In this document: piece after piece, positions 18,557-25,598 of the stretch
Numbering within the stretch: the stretch's first letter is position 1
Layout: every line of letters begins with the position of its first letter
NCBI GenBank assembly: GCA_022710185.1
Contig: JAKLHK010000006.1
Coordinates: forward strand, 62,001 to 126,000
Length of the DNA: 64,000 nt
Origin: Bacteroidota bacterium
GTDB taxonomy: Bacteria; Bacteroidota; Bacteroidia; Bacteroidales; JAGNHN01
Direction of reading: 5' to 3'
Made by a program: the position numbers and the translations under genes
Notes under the pieces: model-generated
Databases searched by the model: none
Told to the model about the DNA's origin: nothing
What the model saw: only the letters and a program-made list of their open reading frames with translations

Positions 18557-18564
18557 TATCTTTG
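18557..18564 (+). promoter_or_regulatory. -7 element (TATCTTTG) of rhodanese gene
   Basis: Exact TAnnTTTG, 46 bases upstream of GTG 18611 and 10 bases upstream of the in-frame TTG 18575. A TTG at 18529-18531 is 25 bases away, too far for a good -33 element. Confidence 0.55.
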
Positions 18565-18610
18565 CCGGCCAGCGTTGCAAGACCAGAACCCTTACATTTT
18601 ACCCACCACG

Positions 18611-18937
18611 GTGTACACCATTTCTGCTCTCGAGATCAAGAAGCGCATGGACGAAGGCACGGAGGTCCAGTTCATCGATATCCGCCCGGAGATCGATTTC
18701 GAACTGGTGCGTATCCCTGGTGCTATCAATATACCCAAGAGCCGCCTGCTGGACAACCTGGACAAGATCGAGGCCGATAAAATGGTGATCATCTATTGCC
18801 GCTTTGGGATCAAGAGCACTTCTGTCGCCCGCGAACTCAGGGAAAACCATGGCGTACGTCAGGCCTATGCGCTGAGGGAGGGCCTGCTGGAGTGGGCCAT
18901 CGACATCGACCCTGACCTTCCGAAGGACCTGATCTAG
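18611..18937 (+). CDS. Single-domain rhodanese-like protein
   Basis: 108 residues if started at GTG 18611; TTG 18575 would add 12 residues with no family similarity. The frame has no ATG near the 5' end. The rhodanese fold is complete: VQFIDIRPEIDFELVRIPGAINIP, then the active-site loop YCRFGIKST with the catalytic cysteine, then YALREGLLEWAIDID. Members transfer sulfane sulfur to cyanide or carrier proteins in vitro; the in vivo partner is usually unknown. It is cytoplasmic (no signal peptide). The stop is followed at once by a 7-bp tandem repeat region that separates it from the convergent SDR gene. Confidence 0.9.
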   Translation: MYTISALEIKKRMDEGTEVQFIDIRPEIDFELVRIPGAINIPKSRLLDNLDKIEADKMVIIYCRFGIKSTSVARELRENHGVRQAYALREGLLEWAIDIDPDLPKDLI

Positions 18938-18939
18938 AT

Positions 18940-19053
<114 letters not shown>

Positions 19054-19092
19054 ATAAAAAATGAGTGCTGCATGGGATACATAGTAACAATT

Positions 19093-19141
19093 ACAACATA
19101 CAACATACAACATAGAACATAGAACATAGAACATAGAACAT
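19093..19141. repeat. Heptamer repeat ACAACAT x3 then AGAACAT x4
   Basis: Seven perfect 7-bp steps, with one base change dividing the array into two blocks. The last base is also the last base of the SDR stop codon on the minus strand. It lies between convergent genes. Confidence 0.9.
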
Positions 19142-19917
19142 CACCCGTAAGATCCGCGGACGCGGCCGCCGTCGACGCTGAAGGTCTGTCCGGTGAGGTA
19201 GGCCGAAGCCGGGGACAGCAGCCAGAGTGCCAGGGAGGCGATCTCGTGGGCTTCTCCCATACGCTGAACGGGTATGTTCCCGATCAGATCCCGGGTGACC
19301 TCCTCAACATCCAGCCCCTTCATCTCCGCTGTTTTCCGCAGCACCCGGTCTACGGCAGGGGTAGCATGATAACCCGGGGCGAGAACGTTAACCGTAATCC
19401 CCCGTGGAGCCACCTCGTCGGACAAGGTCTTGGCCATGCCCACCACAGCCATCCTTAAGGCGTTACTCAACACCAGGCCCGGCACGGGTTGCTTCACCGA
19501 GATGCTCTCCAGGAACAAGACACGTCCATAACCGGCGGCAGCAAATCCTGGGATGAGTTCCTGTACCAGGGCCACCTTCCAACGGAGCAGGTCAAGGTAG
19601 GCCTGATCCCAATCCGCTATGGTAGTTTCAAGAAATCCCCGTGCCGGAGGGCCGCCAGCATTCAGGAACACCCCATGCAGGGGAGCACGTCTCACCACAT
19701 GCATCAGTTGCTCACGCACAGCGGCATCCCGTAGGTCGCCGACCAGGCATTCCACCTTACCGGGCCAGGCTGCGGAGAGTTCGTCGAGCAGGGCGGCCCG
19801 GCGGGCATTCACGATCACCGATGCCCCTTCCGACAACAAGGCTTCGGCCACGGCGCGTCCCATGCCCGAACTGGCCCCTGTGACCAGGAAGCGATGGGTA
19901 CTGATCTTCAGGTCCAT
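19141..19917 (-). CDS. SDR-family protein with atypical active site
   Basis: 258 residues. The cofactor motif is TGASSGMGRAVAEALL (about residues 14-29) and the NAG motif is present as LNAGGPPARG. Where classical short-chain dehydrogenases carry Ser and YxxxK, this protein reads FLESISVKQPVPGLVLSNALRMAVVGMAKTL: the position aligned with the catalytic Tyr appears to be Leu and the Lys is not conserved. This matches the known subgroup of beta-ketoacyl-ACP-reductase-like SDRs lacking a perfect catalytic tetrad. The end (YLTGQTFSVDGGRVRGSYG) is normal for the family. It may be a catalytically altered or non-redox SDR. It lies 32 bp downstream of the DEAD-box helicase gene and may be co-transcribed. 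Confidence 0.88.
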   Translation of the reverse strand: MDLKISTHRFLVTGASSGMGRAVAEALLSEGASVIVNARRAALLDELSAAWPGKVECLVGDLRDAAVREQLMHVVRRAPLHGVFLNAGGPPARGFLETTIADWDQAYLDLLRWKVALVQELIPGFAAAGYGRVLFLESISVKQPVPGLVLSNALRMAVVGMAKTLSDEVAPRGITVNVLAPGYHATPAVDRVLRKTAEMKGLDVEEVTRDLIGNIPVQRMGEAHEIASLALWLLSPASAYLTGQTFSVDGGRVRGSYG

Positions 19918-19949
19918 AATGGATCCTTTAAGTTAAAATAACTAAAATA

Positions 19950-21218
19950 TTACACGGATGAGCCGCCCGGTCGCTGGGGCTTGTTGCCGCGGTGGTGCCG
20001 GCTTTTCCCGCCTTTGCCCGGCTTACGGGAGCCGGAAGAACGGGGTCCGCCCCTGCGCCCCTCACCGGAGGCCAGATTTGGGGCCTCGCCCAGGCCTTCG
20101 GGCAGCGGCATGCGCCGGATGCTGGTACCGATCAGGCTCTCGATGCGCTGAAAGGCCCGGGCCTCACGTGGACTCACGAAGGTGATCGCCAGACCGGTGT
20201 TCTCGGCCCTTGCGGTACGGCCCACCCGGTGCACATAGTCTTCGGCATCCTGGGGCACGTCGTAGTTGATTACCAGGTCGATGCCATCGATGTCGATACC
20301 CCTGGATAACACATCCGTCGCAATCAACACCTTGAGCTTGCGGTTTCTGAAATCGAGCAGCACCTGCTCCCGCTGGGCCTGCTCCAGGTCGGAGTGTATG
20401 GCGCTGACGCTCAGGCCGGCCTTCTGCAGCTGGGCGGCGATGACCTTTACATTGCTCTTGGTGGCAGAGAACACCAGCACCGTATTGAGCTCCCGATTGG
20501 AGAGCAGCTGACGGATGAGTCCCTGTTTCTGCTCGTCGTGAACCGGGTACACCGCCTGCAGCACCCCTTCGGCCGGGCGGGTCAGGGCCAGGCTCACGGT
20601 ACGTGGGTTATGCAGTATCGCCGCAGCCAGCTTGCGGATATCCGGAGGCATGGTAGCGCTGAACATCAGAGTCTGCCGCTCCTTGGGCAAATGGGAGATG
20701 ATGTTCATGATATCATCTACAAAGCCCATGTCGAGCATACGGTCGGCCTCGTCCAGGATCAGGTAGCGCACCTTACTGAGGTCCACATAGCCCAGGTTGA
20801 GGTGGCTGATCAGGCGGCCAGGCGTGGCCACCAGCACATCCACGCCACGGATCATGGCCCGCTTCTGGACATCCCATCCGGCGGATTCCCCCCCGCCGAA
20901 CACGGCGATGGAGCTGATGCCGGAAAAATAGCCCATACCGTTCAGCTGCTGGTCAATCTGTTGCACCAGCTCACGCGTGGGTGCGATGATGAGCGCTTCC
21001 ACGGCAAACTCCTGGTCAATTGAGGTGATGACATTATGGATAAGAGGTAAGAGAAAGGCTGCGGTCTTGCCGGTACCCGTCTGCGCCGTGGCGATCAGGT
21101 CGTCACCCTCCAGGATGATAGGGATTACCTGTTCCTGGACCGGCGTGGGTGTTTCGTAACCCATGGCGTCGATGCCTTCATTGACGCGGGGATCAAGGTT
21201 AAAGTCAGTAAATTTCAC
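19950..21218 (-). CDS. DEAD-box RNA helicase (RhlE-like)
   Basis: 422 residues from GTG 21218 (KFTDFNLDPRVNEGI). A TTG at 21239 would add seven residues, but it overlaps the -7 promoter element, so GTG is preferred. The RecA-like core has the Q motif (PTPVQEQVIP), motif I AQTGTGKT, Ia PTREL, Ib TPGRL, II DEAD (about 156-159), III SAT, and IV-VI including TDVLSRGIDI and HRVGRTAR. The basic Gly/Arg/Lys/Ser-rich tail (about residues 370-422) is typical of RhlE-type helicases and binds RNA non-specifically. Members unwind short RNA duplexes in ribosome assembly, RNA decay and cold adaptation. Confidence 0.95.
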   Translation of the reverse strand: MKFTDFNLDPRVNEGIDAMGYETPTPVQEQVIPIILEGDDLIATAQTGTGKTAAFLLPLIHNVITSIDQEFAVEALIIAPTRELVQQIDQQLNGMGYFSGISSIAVFGGGESAGWDVQKRAMIRGVDVLVATPGRLISHLNLGYVDLSKVRYLILDEADRMLDMGFVDDIMNIISHLPKERQTLMFSATMPPDIRKLAAAILHNPRTVSLALTRPAEGVLQAVYPVHDEQKQGLIRQLLSNRELNTVLVFSATKSNVKVIAAQLQKAGLSVSAIHSDLEQAQREQVLLDFRNRKLKVLIATDVLSRGIDIDGIDLVINYDVPQDAEDYVHRVGRTARAENTGLAITFVSPREARAFQRIESLIGTSIRRMPLPEGLGEAPNLASGEGRRGGPRSSGSRKPGKGGKSRHHRGNKPQRPGGSSV

Positions 21219-21236
21219 AAATTGGAATTGAGAGGA

Positions 21237-21244
21237 CAAAGATA
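21237..21244 (-). promoter_or_regulatory. -7 element (TATCTTTG) of helicase gene
   Basis: Exact TAnnTTTG on the minus strand, 18 bases before GTG 21218. It overlaps the alternative TTG start codon. Confidence 0.6.
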
Positions 21245-21270
21245 GCGCTTAGCACCCTGGCTTTTACCGA

Positions 21271-21681
21271 TCATATGCTTTTGAAGATGCGAGCCAGGGA
21301 CTTGCCCGGGGCGTCCATGCGCAGGTCGAGGAACCAACCGAATGGCGTTTGGAACACCTCGTATCCTGCATTCTCCAGCCGGTCCTGCAGGCGGTGGAAG
21401 AGTTCCCTGGTGAAGGCCGGGCTGGCTTTGGATTCAGACAGATGGGCGAAAGAATGCAGTACCACGCGATTAGTCTCGTTCTTCCCCGCTGCCCATTTAA
21501 GGTTCTTAAGGACCTTCTTCTCCACCTCTGAAGCCTCCAGTGGATCGGCTTCCTCTGCCTGGATGAAGCCAACCACCGCATCGCGGATTTCCACAGTGCC
21601 CGGATCCGGATCGGCATCGTCGAGGGTAGCCAGGGAGGGAGTGTAGCCGAAGGAGGAACAATACCAGATGAGGAGCTTCAT
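21271..21681 (-). CDS. Free-standing archaeal-type threonyl-tRNA editing-domain protein
   Basis: 136 residues from ATG 21681 (MKLLIWYCSSFGYTP); the upstream extension has no similarity. The sequence follows the archaeal ThrRS N-terminal editing domain (tRNA-Thr_ED, a D-Tyr-tRNA-deacylase-like fold). It has an opening strand MKLLIW, then TVEIRDAVVGFIQAEEAD, the hallmark VVLHSFAHLSESKASPAF, and the close GYEVFQTPFGWFLDLR...GKSLARIFKSI. In archaea this domain hydrolyses Ser-tRNA(Thr). The lysine of the archaeal motif (PFGYYKAF) appears replaced (PFGWFLDL), so activity may differ. No synthetase domain is attached. The bacterial ThrRS encoded 4 kb away has its own N2 editing domain. Trans-editing of mischarged tRNA is plausible; another deacylase role cannot be excluded. 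Confidence 0.82.
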   Translation of the reverse strand: MKLLIWYCSSFGYTPSLATLDDADPDPGTVEIRDAVVGFIQAEEADPLEASEVEKKVLKNLKWAAGKNETNRVVLHSFAHLSESKASPAFTRELFHRLQDRLENAGYEVFQTPFGWFLDLRMDAPGKSLARIFKSI

Positions 21682-22000
21682 TGTAGTTTGCTTAGAACTG
21701 GCCAAGTTAGGGAAGAAGAAATTACAAATACTGAACAAGGAATGACATAGTTACCTTTGAAGGGGGATTAGGGGGATGTGAATATCGAATATCGATTAAC
21801 GATCTCAGATTTAAATAAGGCAAGGAATATCGTAAAAGAAACGAGTTTCGTGAAACAGGTCTATCGGAGGCCGGAAATGCAGTTACTAAATCGAAGCTGC
21901 GCACCTTTCGACAACACTTCGACGAGCTCAGTGTAAGGCGCAGGGCGAGCATGCATACCTCGTCCATCTGTCGTATTTTTACCCTCCATAAGGACCATCG
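21682..22000. other. Divergent intergenic region upstream of rarA
   Basis: No gene. TATTTTTA at 21974-21981, 19 bases before the rarA ATG, is a 7-of-8 match to TAnnTTTG and the best promoter candidate. A TACCTTTG at 21752-21759 is exact but 240 bp from the gene. TAACTTGG on the minus strand (21709-21702) may serve the editing-domain gene. At 21915-21933 there is CACTTCGACGAGCTCAGTG, partly self-complementary. Confidence 0.4.
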
Positions 22001-23293
22001 ATGGAACAAACGGCGCATATTCCTTTGGCCGAGCAACTGAGGCCCCATACCCTGGCGGAGTACCTGGGACAGGAGCACCTCATCGGGGACCAGGCCATAC
22101 TGCAGCGTGCGGTGCGCACCGGGAGTATCCCTTCCATGATCCTCTGGGGCCCGCCAGGGGTAGGCAAGACGACCCTGGCCCGTATCATTGCGACCGAACT
22201 CAGTGCCCCCTTCTTTACCCTCAGTGCCGTGAGCGCCGGAGTGAAAGAAGTGAGGGCCGTTATCGAACAGGCCCGCGCCGACGGGGGCAAGGCCCTTTTG
22301 TTCATCGACGAGATCCACCGTTTCTCCAAGTCGCAACAGGACTCCCTGCTGGGGGCGGTGGAGGACGGGACCATCACCCTCATCGGCGCCACCACGGAGA
22401 ATCCCAGCTTTGAGGTCATCGCCCCTCTCCTCTCCCGTTGCCAGGTATATATCCTCAGGCCTTTGGAGGAGAAGGACCTGCTGGACCTGCTCGAAAAAGG
22501 CCGCAAGGCCATGGAGCTGCTGGTAGGAAAAAGCATTTCGATCAGCGAGCATGAGGCCTTCCTTCGCCTGAGCGGAGGGGATGCCCGCAAACTCTACAAT
22601 GCCCTGGAATTGGTATGCCGCAGCCTGTCCGCCGGGCCGGAACCCTCATTGGTACTTACCGACGAGCTCACCCTGCGGATCGTCCAGCAGAACCTCGCCC
22701 TTTACGACAAGGCCGGCGAGATGCACTACGACATCATCTCGGCCTTTATCAAGAGCATACGGGGCAGTGACCCCAACGGGGCGGTATACTGGCTCGCCCG
22801 GATGATCGAGGGGGGCGAGGACGTGAAGTTTATCGCCCGCCGCCTGGTGATCCTGGCCGCCGAAGACATCGGACTGGCCAACCCCAACGCCCTGCTGCTG
22901 GCCCAGAGTTGCTTCGAAGCCGTGAACATGATCGGATATCCTGAAAGCCGCATCATCCTCAGTGAAGCGGCAGTATATCTGGCCACCTCGCCCAAAAGCA
23001 ACTCGACCTATATGGCTATAGAGGAAGCCCTGGCCAGGGTGCGTGCCGCCGGTGACCTGCCCGTGCCCTTGCACCTGCGCAATGCCCCTACCCGGCTGAT
23101 GAAGAACAGCGGATACGGGCAGGGATACAAATACGCCCACAGCTATCAGGGAAATTTCACCGAACTGGAGTTCCTTCCGGAGAAGCTCAGCGGGACGAAG
23201 TTCTATGTTCCCGGACGCAACGCCCGGGAGGAAGAGATCAGAAAACGGTTGGGGGAGATGTGGAAGGGGAGGTATAACTATATGGATATCTGA
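22001..23293 (+). CDS. rarA: Replication-associated recombination protein A (RarA/MgsA)
   Basis: 430 residues, full length for the family. The AAA+ core has Walker A GPPGVGKTT (about 50-58), Walker B LLFIDEIHRFSK (about 99-110), sensor 1 IGATTENPSFEV and the arginine finger in PLLSRCQVY. The C-terminal tetramerisation and MgsA_C regions are typical (AVYWLARMIEGGEDVKFIARRLVILAAEDIGLANP, and GYKYAHSYQGNFTELEFLPE). RarA is a clamp-loader-like ATPase acting at stalled replication forks with SSB and recombination proteins. The last codons (GATATC TGA) form the first unit of a GATATCT heptamer repeat. Confidence 0.97.
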   Translation: MEQTAHIPLAEQLRPHTLAEYLGQEHLIGDQAILQRAVRTGSIPSMILWGPPGVGKTTLARIIATELSAPFFTLSAVSAGVKEVRAVIEQARADGGKALLFIDEIHRFSKSQQDSLLGAVEDGTITLIGATTENPSFEVIAPLLSRCQVYILRPLEEKDLLDLLEKGRKAMELLVGKSISISEHEAFLRLSGGDARKLYNALELVCRSLSAGPEPSLVLTDELTLRIVQQNLALYDKAGEMHYDIISAFIKSIRGSDPNGAVYWLARMIEGGEDVKFIARRLVILAAEDIGLANPNALLLAQSCFEAVNMIGYPESRIILSEAAVYLATSPKSNSTYMAIEEALARVRAAGDLPVPLHLRNAPTRLMKNSGYGQGYKYAHSYQGNFTELEFLPEKLSGTKFYVPGRNAREEEIRKRLGEMWKGRYNYMDI

Positions 23294-23326
23294 TATCTGA
23301 TATCTGATATCTGATATCTGACATCT
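23285..23326. repeat. GATATCT heptamer repeat overlapping the rarA stop
   Basis: Five perfect GATATCT units and one GACATCT. The first unit supplies the last sense codons and the T of the rarA TGA. The same unit recurs at 29761-29802, 6.4 kb away. Confidence 0.92.
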
Positions 23327-23362
23327 GGGAGATGATGTATTGGAAGGATGATTTGGAGGATA

Positions 23363-23471
23363 TATGTTGTATGTTGTATGTTGTATAGTGAACGGTGAAT
23401 ATTGAATATTGAAGGTTGTTCAGGGGAGATTGAGTGTTGTGTATTGAGTGTTGGCCATTGAAACTCGCATT
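23363..23471. repeat. Degenerate period-7 tract before kdsA
   Basis: TATGTTG x3, then TATAGTG, AACGGTG, AATATTG x2, AAGGTTG; after a short break TTGAGTG, TTGTGTA, TTGAGTG, TTGGCCA, TTGAAAC. The TTG/GTG triplet is kept in step at 7-bp spacing although the other bases vary. The tract runs almost to the kdsA ATG. Confidence 0.7.
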
Positions 23472-24290
23472 ATGGAAAGCAGACTGAACGAATACATTTT
23501 TAGTGCGTCGGGGAATTTTTTCCTGATCGCGGGGCCCTGTGTGATCGAGGATGAAGGGATGGCCTTTCCGATTGCTGAGGAATTGCTGAAGATCTGTGAC
23601 CGTCTGGACATCCCGTTGATCTTCAAGGCCTCGTATCGTAAGGCGAACCGGTCGCGGATGGACAGTTTCGCCGGCATTGGCGACGAGAAGGCCCTGAAGG
23701 TATTGCGGGCGGTGGGCGACACCTTCCATCTTCCGGTAATCACGGACATCCACAGCGCCCCTGAGGCTGCCCTGGCTGCTGAGTACGTGGACATGCTGCA
23801 GATCCCGGCCTTCCTTTGCCGTCAGACTGACCTGCTGTTGGCGGCCGGGGCCACCGGCAAGCCTGTAAACATCAAGAAGGGCCAGTTCGTGGCTCCGGCC
23901 GCTATGCAGTTTGCCGCCGATAAGGTGCTGGGCACAGGGAACAACGACGTGGTGTTGACCGACCGCGGCACCATGTTCGGGTATGGTGATCTGATCGTGG
24001 ATATGCGGGGCATTCCTGAGATGCAGGAACTCGGTTATCCTGTTGTTCTTGACATCACCCACAGCCTTCAGCAGCCCAACCAGGCCTCTGGGGTAAGCGG
24101 GGGCAGGCCCTCCCTCATCGGCACCCTGGCCAGGGCTGGGGTTGCCGCCGGTGCCGACGGCCTCTTCCTGGAGACCCATCCCGAACCAAGCAAGGCCAAA
24201 TCGGATGGGGCGAATATGCTACCCCTTTGCGAAGTGGAGGACCTGCTGAAGGTGCTGGTAAGGCTCAGAAGGGCATTGCTTGATGGTTAA
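23472..24290 (+). CDS. kdsA: 3-deoxy-8-phosphooctulonate (KDO-8-P) synthase
   Basis: 272 residues from ATG 23472; a TTG 24 bases upstream lies in the repeat tract and is rejected. It condenses phosphoenolpyruvate with arabinose-5-phosphate for lipopolysaccharide inner-core synthesis, in the cytoplasm. The TIM barrel shows FLIAGPCVIED, FKASYRKANRSR (PEP/A5P binding), ITDIHSAPEA, LQIPAFLCRQTDLL, NIKKGQF, DITHSLQQPN and FLETHPEPSKAKSDGANM, all diagnostic of KdsA rather than DAHP synthase. N-containing metal-site variants cannot be judged here. Nearby kds or lpx genes are absent. It ends seven bases before a bidirectional terminator shared with rplT. Confidence 0.97.
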   Translation: MESRLNEYIFSASGNFFLIAGPCVIEDEGMAFPIAEELLKICDRLDIPLIFKASYRKANRSRMDSFAGIGDEKALKVLRAVGDTFHLPVITDIHSAPEAALAAEYVDMLQIPAFLCRQTDLLLAAGATGKPVNIKKGQFVAPAAMQFAADKVLGTGNNDVVLTDRGTMFGYGDLIVDMRGIPEMQELGYPVVLDITHSLQQPNQASGVSGGRPSLIGTLARAGVAAGADGLFLETHPEPSKAKSDGANMLPLCEVEDLLKVLVRLRRALLDG

Positions 24291-24297
24291 AAAATGA

Positions 24298-24323
24298 AAA
24301 AGCCGCTCTTTCGGGCGGCTTTT
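24298..24323. terminator. Bidirectional terminator between kdsA and rplT
   Basis: 9-bp stem AAAAGCCGC/GCGGCTTTT with loop TCTTTCGG. A-rich on one side and T-rich on the other, it can act for kdsA (plus) and for the thrS-rplT operon (minus). Confidence 0.8.
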
Positions 24324-24347
24324 CTATCAGGAACAGGTTGGGCTGGT

Positions 24348-24692
24348 CTATTTTACAGCGTCCACGATGGCCTTGAAGGTCTCGGGGCTGTTCATGGCGA
24401 GATCGGCGAGGACCTTACGATTGATCCGGATGTCCTTTTCGTGGAGCCGGCCCATGAATACGGAATACGACATCCCGTACTGACGGACCCCGGCGTTGAT
24501 CCTTGCGATCCACAGCCTGCGGAAATTCCGCTTCTTTGTTCGTCTGTCGCGGTATGCGTACTGCTGACCTTTTTCGTACGCATTTTTAGCAACCGTCCAG
24601 ACATTCTTGCGCCGTCCGAACTGGCCCTTGACCAGGTTCAGAATTTTTTTGCGGCGTGCCCTTGAAGCAACATGATTTACTGATCTTGGCAT
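24348..24692 (-). CDS. rplT: 50S ribosomal protein L20
   Basis: 114 residues, normal length. [46 protein letters not shown] and [23 protein letters not shown] are diagnostic. It binds 23S rRNA early in 50S assembly and in other bacteria represses its own operon. It is last in thrS-infC-rpmI-rplT. Confidence 0.98.
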   Translation of the reverse strand: MPRSVNHVASRARRKKILNLVKGQFGRRKNVWTVAKNAYEKGQQYAYRDRRTKKRNFRRLWIARINAGVRQYGMSYSVFMGRLHEKDIRINRKVLADLAMNSPETFKAIVDAVK

Positions 24693-24761
24693 CTTTCTTT
24701 CTGTTTTTGACCGGGCGCCTGCGAGCAGGACTTAGGGGGCCCGGGACAATGGAACTTTGGT

Positions 24762-24956
24762 TTAGCAGGCGAGCATATCCTTTACAGCCTTCACATCGGC
24801 CTTGTCGACCACGGCGGTGTAACCGAGGTTACGTTTCCGCTTGTTGGACTTCTTGGTGAGGATGTGACTCTTGTAGGCATGCTTGCGCTTGATTTTGCCG
24901 GTGCCGGTAAAGGCGAAGCGCTTCTTGGCTCCGGACTTGGTCTTCATTTTTGGCAT
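24762..24956 (-). CDS. rpmI: 50S ribosomal protein L35
   Basis: 64 residues, full length: [20 protein letters not shown], then [22 protein letters not shown]. It is a small basic 50S protein encoded between infC and rplT as in most bacteria. The 69-bp gap to rplT shows no strong terminator, so the genes are probably co-transcribed. Confidence 0.97.
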   Translation of the reverse strand: MPKMKTKSGAKKRFAFTGTGKIKRKHAYKSHILTKKSNKRKRNLGYTAVVDKADVKAVKDMLAC

Positions 24957-25001
24957 CTTACGATAGCTTGGTATGATTCAACATTCCCGTTCCTGACGGT
25001 A

Positions 25002-25556
25002 CTATTTTTTCGGGGCCAGGATCATGATCATCCTTTTCCCTTCGAGTCTGGGCAACTGTTCAACCTTGGCATACTCCTCCAGTTCGGAGGCAAACTTGAG
25101 CAGGATGATCTCTCCCTGCTCCTTATAGATGATCGATCTTCCTTTGAAGAAAACGTCGACTTTCACTTTTGCCCCTTCTTCGAGGAACTTCATGGCATGC
25201 TTCAGCTTGAAGTTGAAGTCGTGGTCATCGGTGTTCGGTCCGAGCCGGATCTCCTTGACCACTACCCTGGCTGATTTGGCCTTGATCTCCTTCTGTTTCT
25301 TTTTCAGTTCATAGAGAAACTTCCGGTAGTCCATGATCTTGCATACCGGAGGATTAGCCGTAGGGCTGATCTCGACCAGGTCGAGACCCTGGGCTTCCGC
25401 CATCTGCAAGGCATCCCTGATGGGGTAGATCGCCTGTTCCACGTCCTGTCCGACGACGCGGACCATAGGGGCCCGTATATGCTGGTTGATCTTGTGGGGA
25501 TCTTCCTTTTTCTTCATCGGACCACGTCGGTCACGTGGGTTGGGTAATCGTGATAT
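25002..25556 (-). CDS. infC: Translation initiation factor IF-3, probable AUA start
   Basis: IF-3 binds 30S and enforces AUG start selection. The N-domain ([62 protein letters not shown]) and C-domain ([43 protein letters not shown]) are complete. An ATG at 25517 would give 171 residues but has no ribosome-binding site. Thirteen in-frame codons upstream lies ATA (25556-25554), five bases after a perfect AAAGGAGG (25569-25562). The added residues ([12 protein letters not shown]) match the basic RGP segment expected before the KKxE(H)KIN region. E. coli infC uses AUU and is thereby autoregulated, so AUA would fit the same logic. This gives 184 residues. The gene is confident; the start is inference. 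Confidence 0.93.
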   Translation of the reverse strand: MSRLPNPRDRRGPMKKKEDPHKINQHIRAPMVRVVGQDVEQAIYPIRDALQMAEAQGLDLVEISPTANPPVCKIMDYRKFLYELKKKQKEIKAKSARVVVKEIRLGPNTDDHDFNFKLKHAMKFLEEGAKVKVDVFFKGRSIIYKEQGEIILLKFASELEEYAKVEQLPRLEGKRMIMILAPKK

Positions 25557-25561
25557 AACGT

Positions 25562-25569
25562 CCTCCTTT
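25562..25569 (-). promoter_or_regulatory. Perfect Shine-Dalgarno AAAGGAGG that sets the infC start
   Basis: Spaced five bases (ACGTT) from the ATA at 25556 and 44 bases from the first ATG. The only other such site noticed in the window, at 47781-47788, has the same five-base spacing to its ATG. Confidence 0.75.
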
Positions 25570-25598
25570 CTTATTGGTTATACATAAAATGACGAGGC

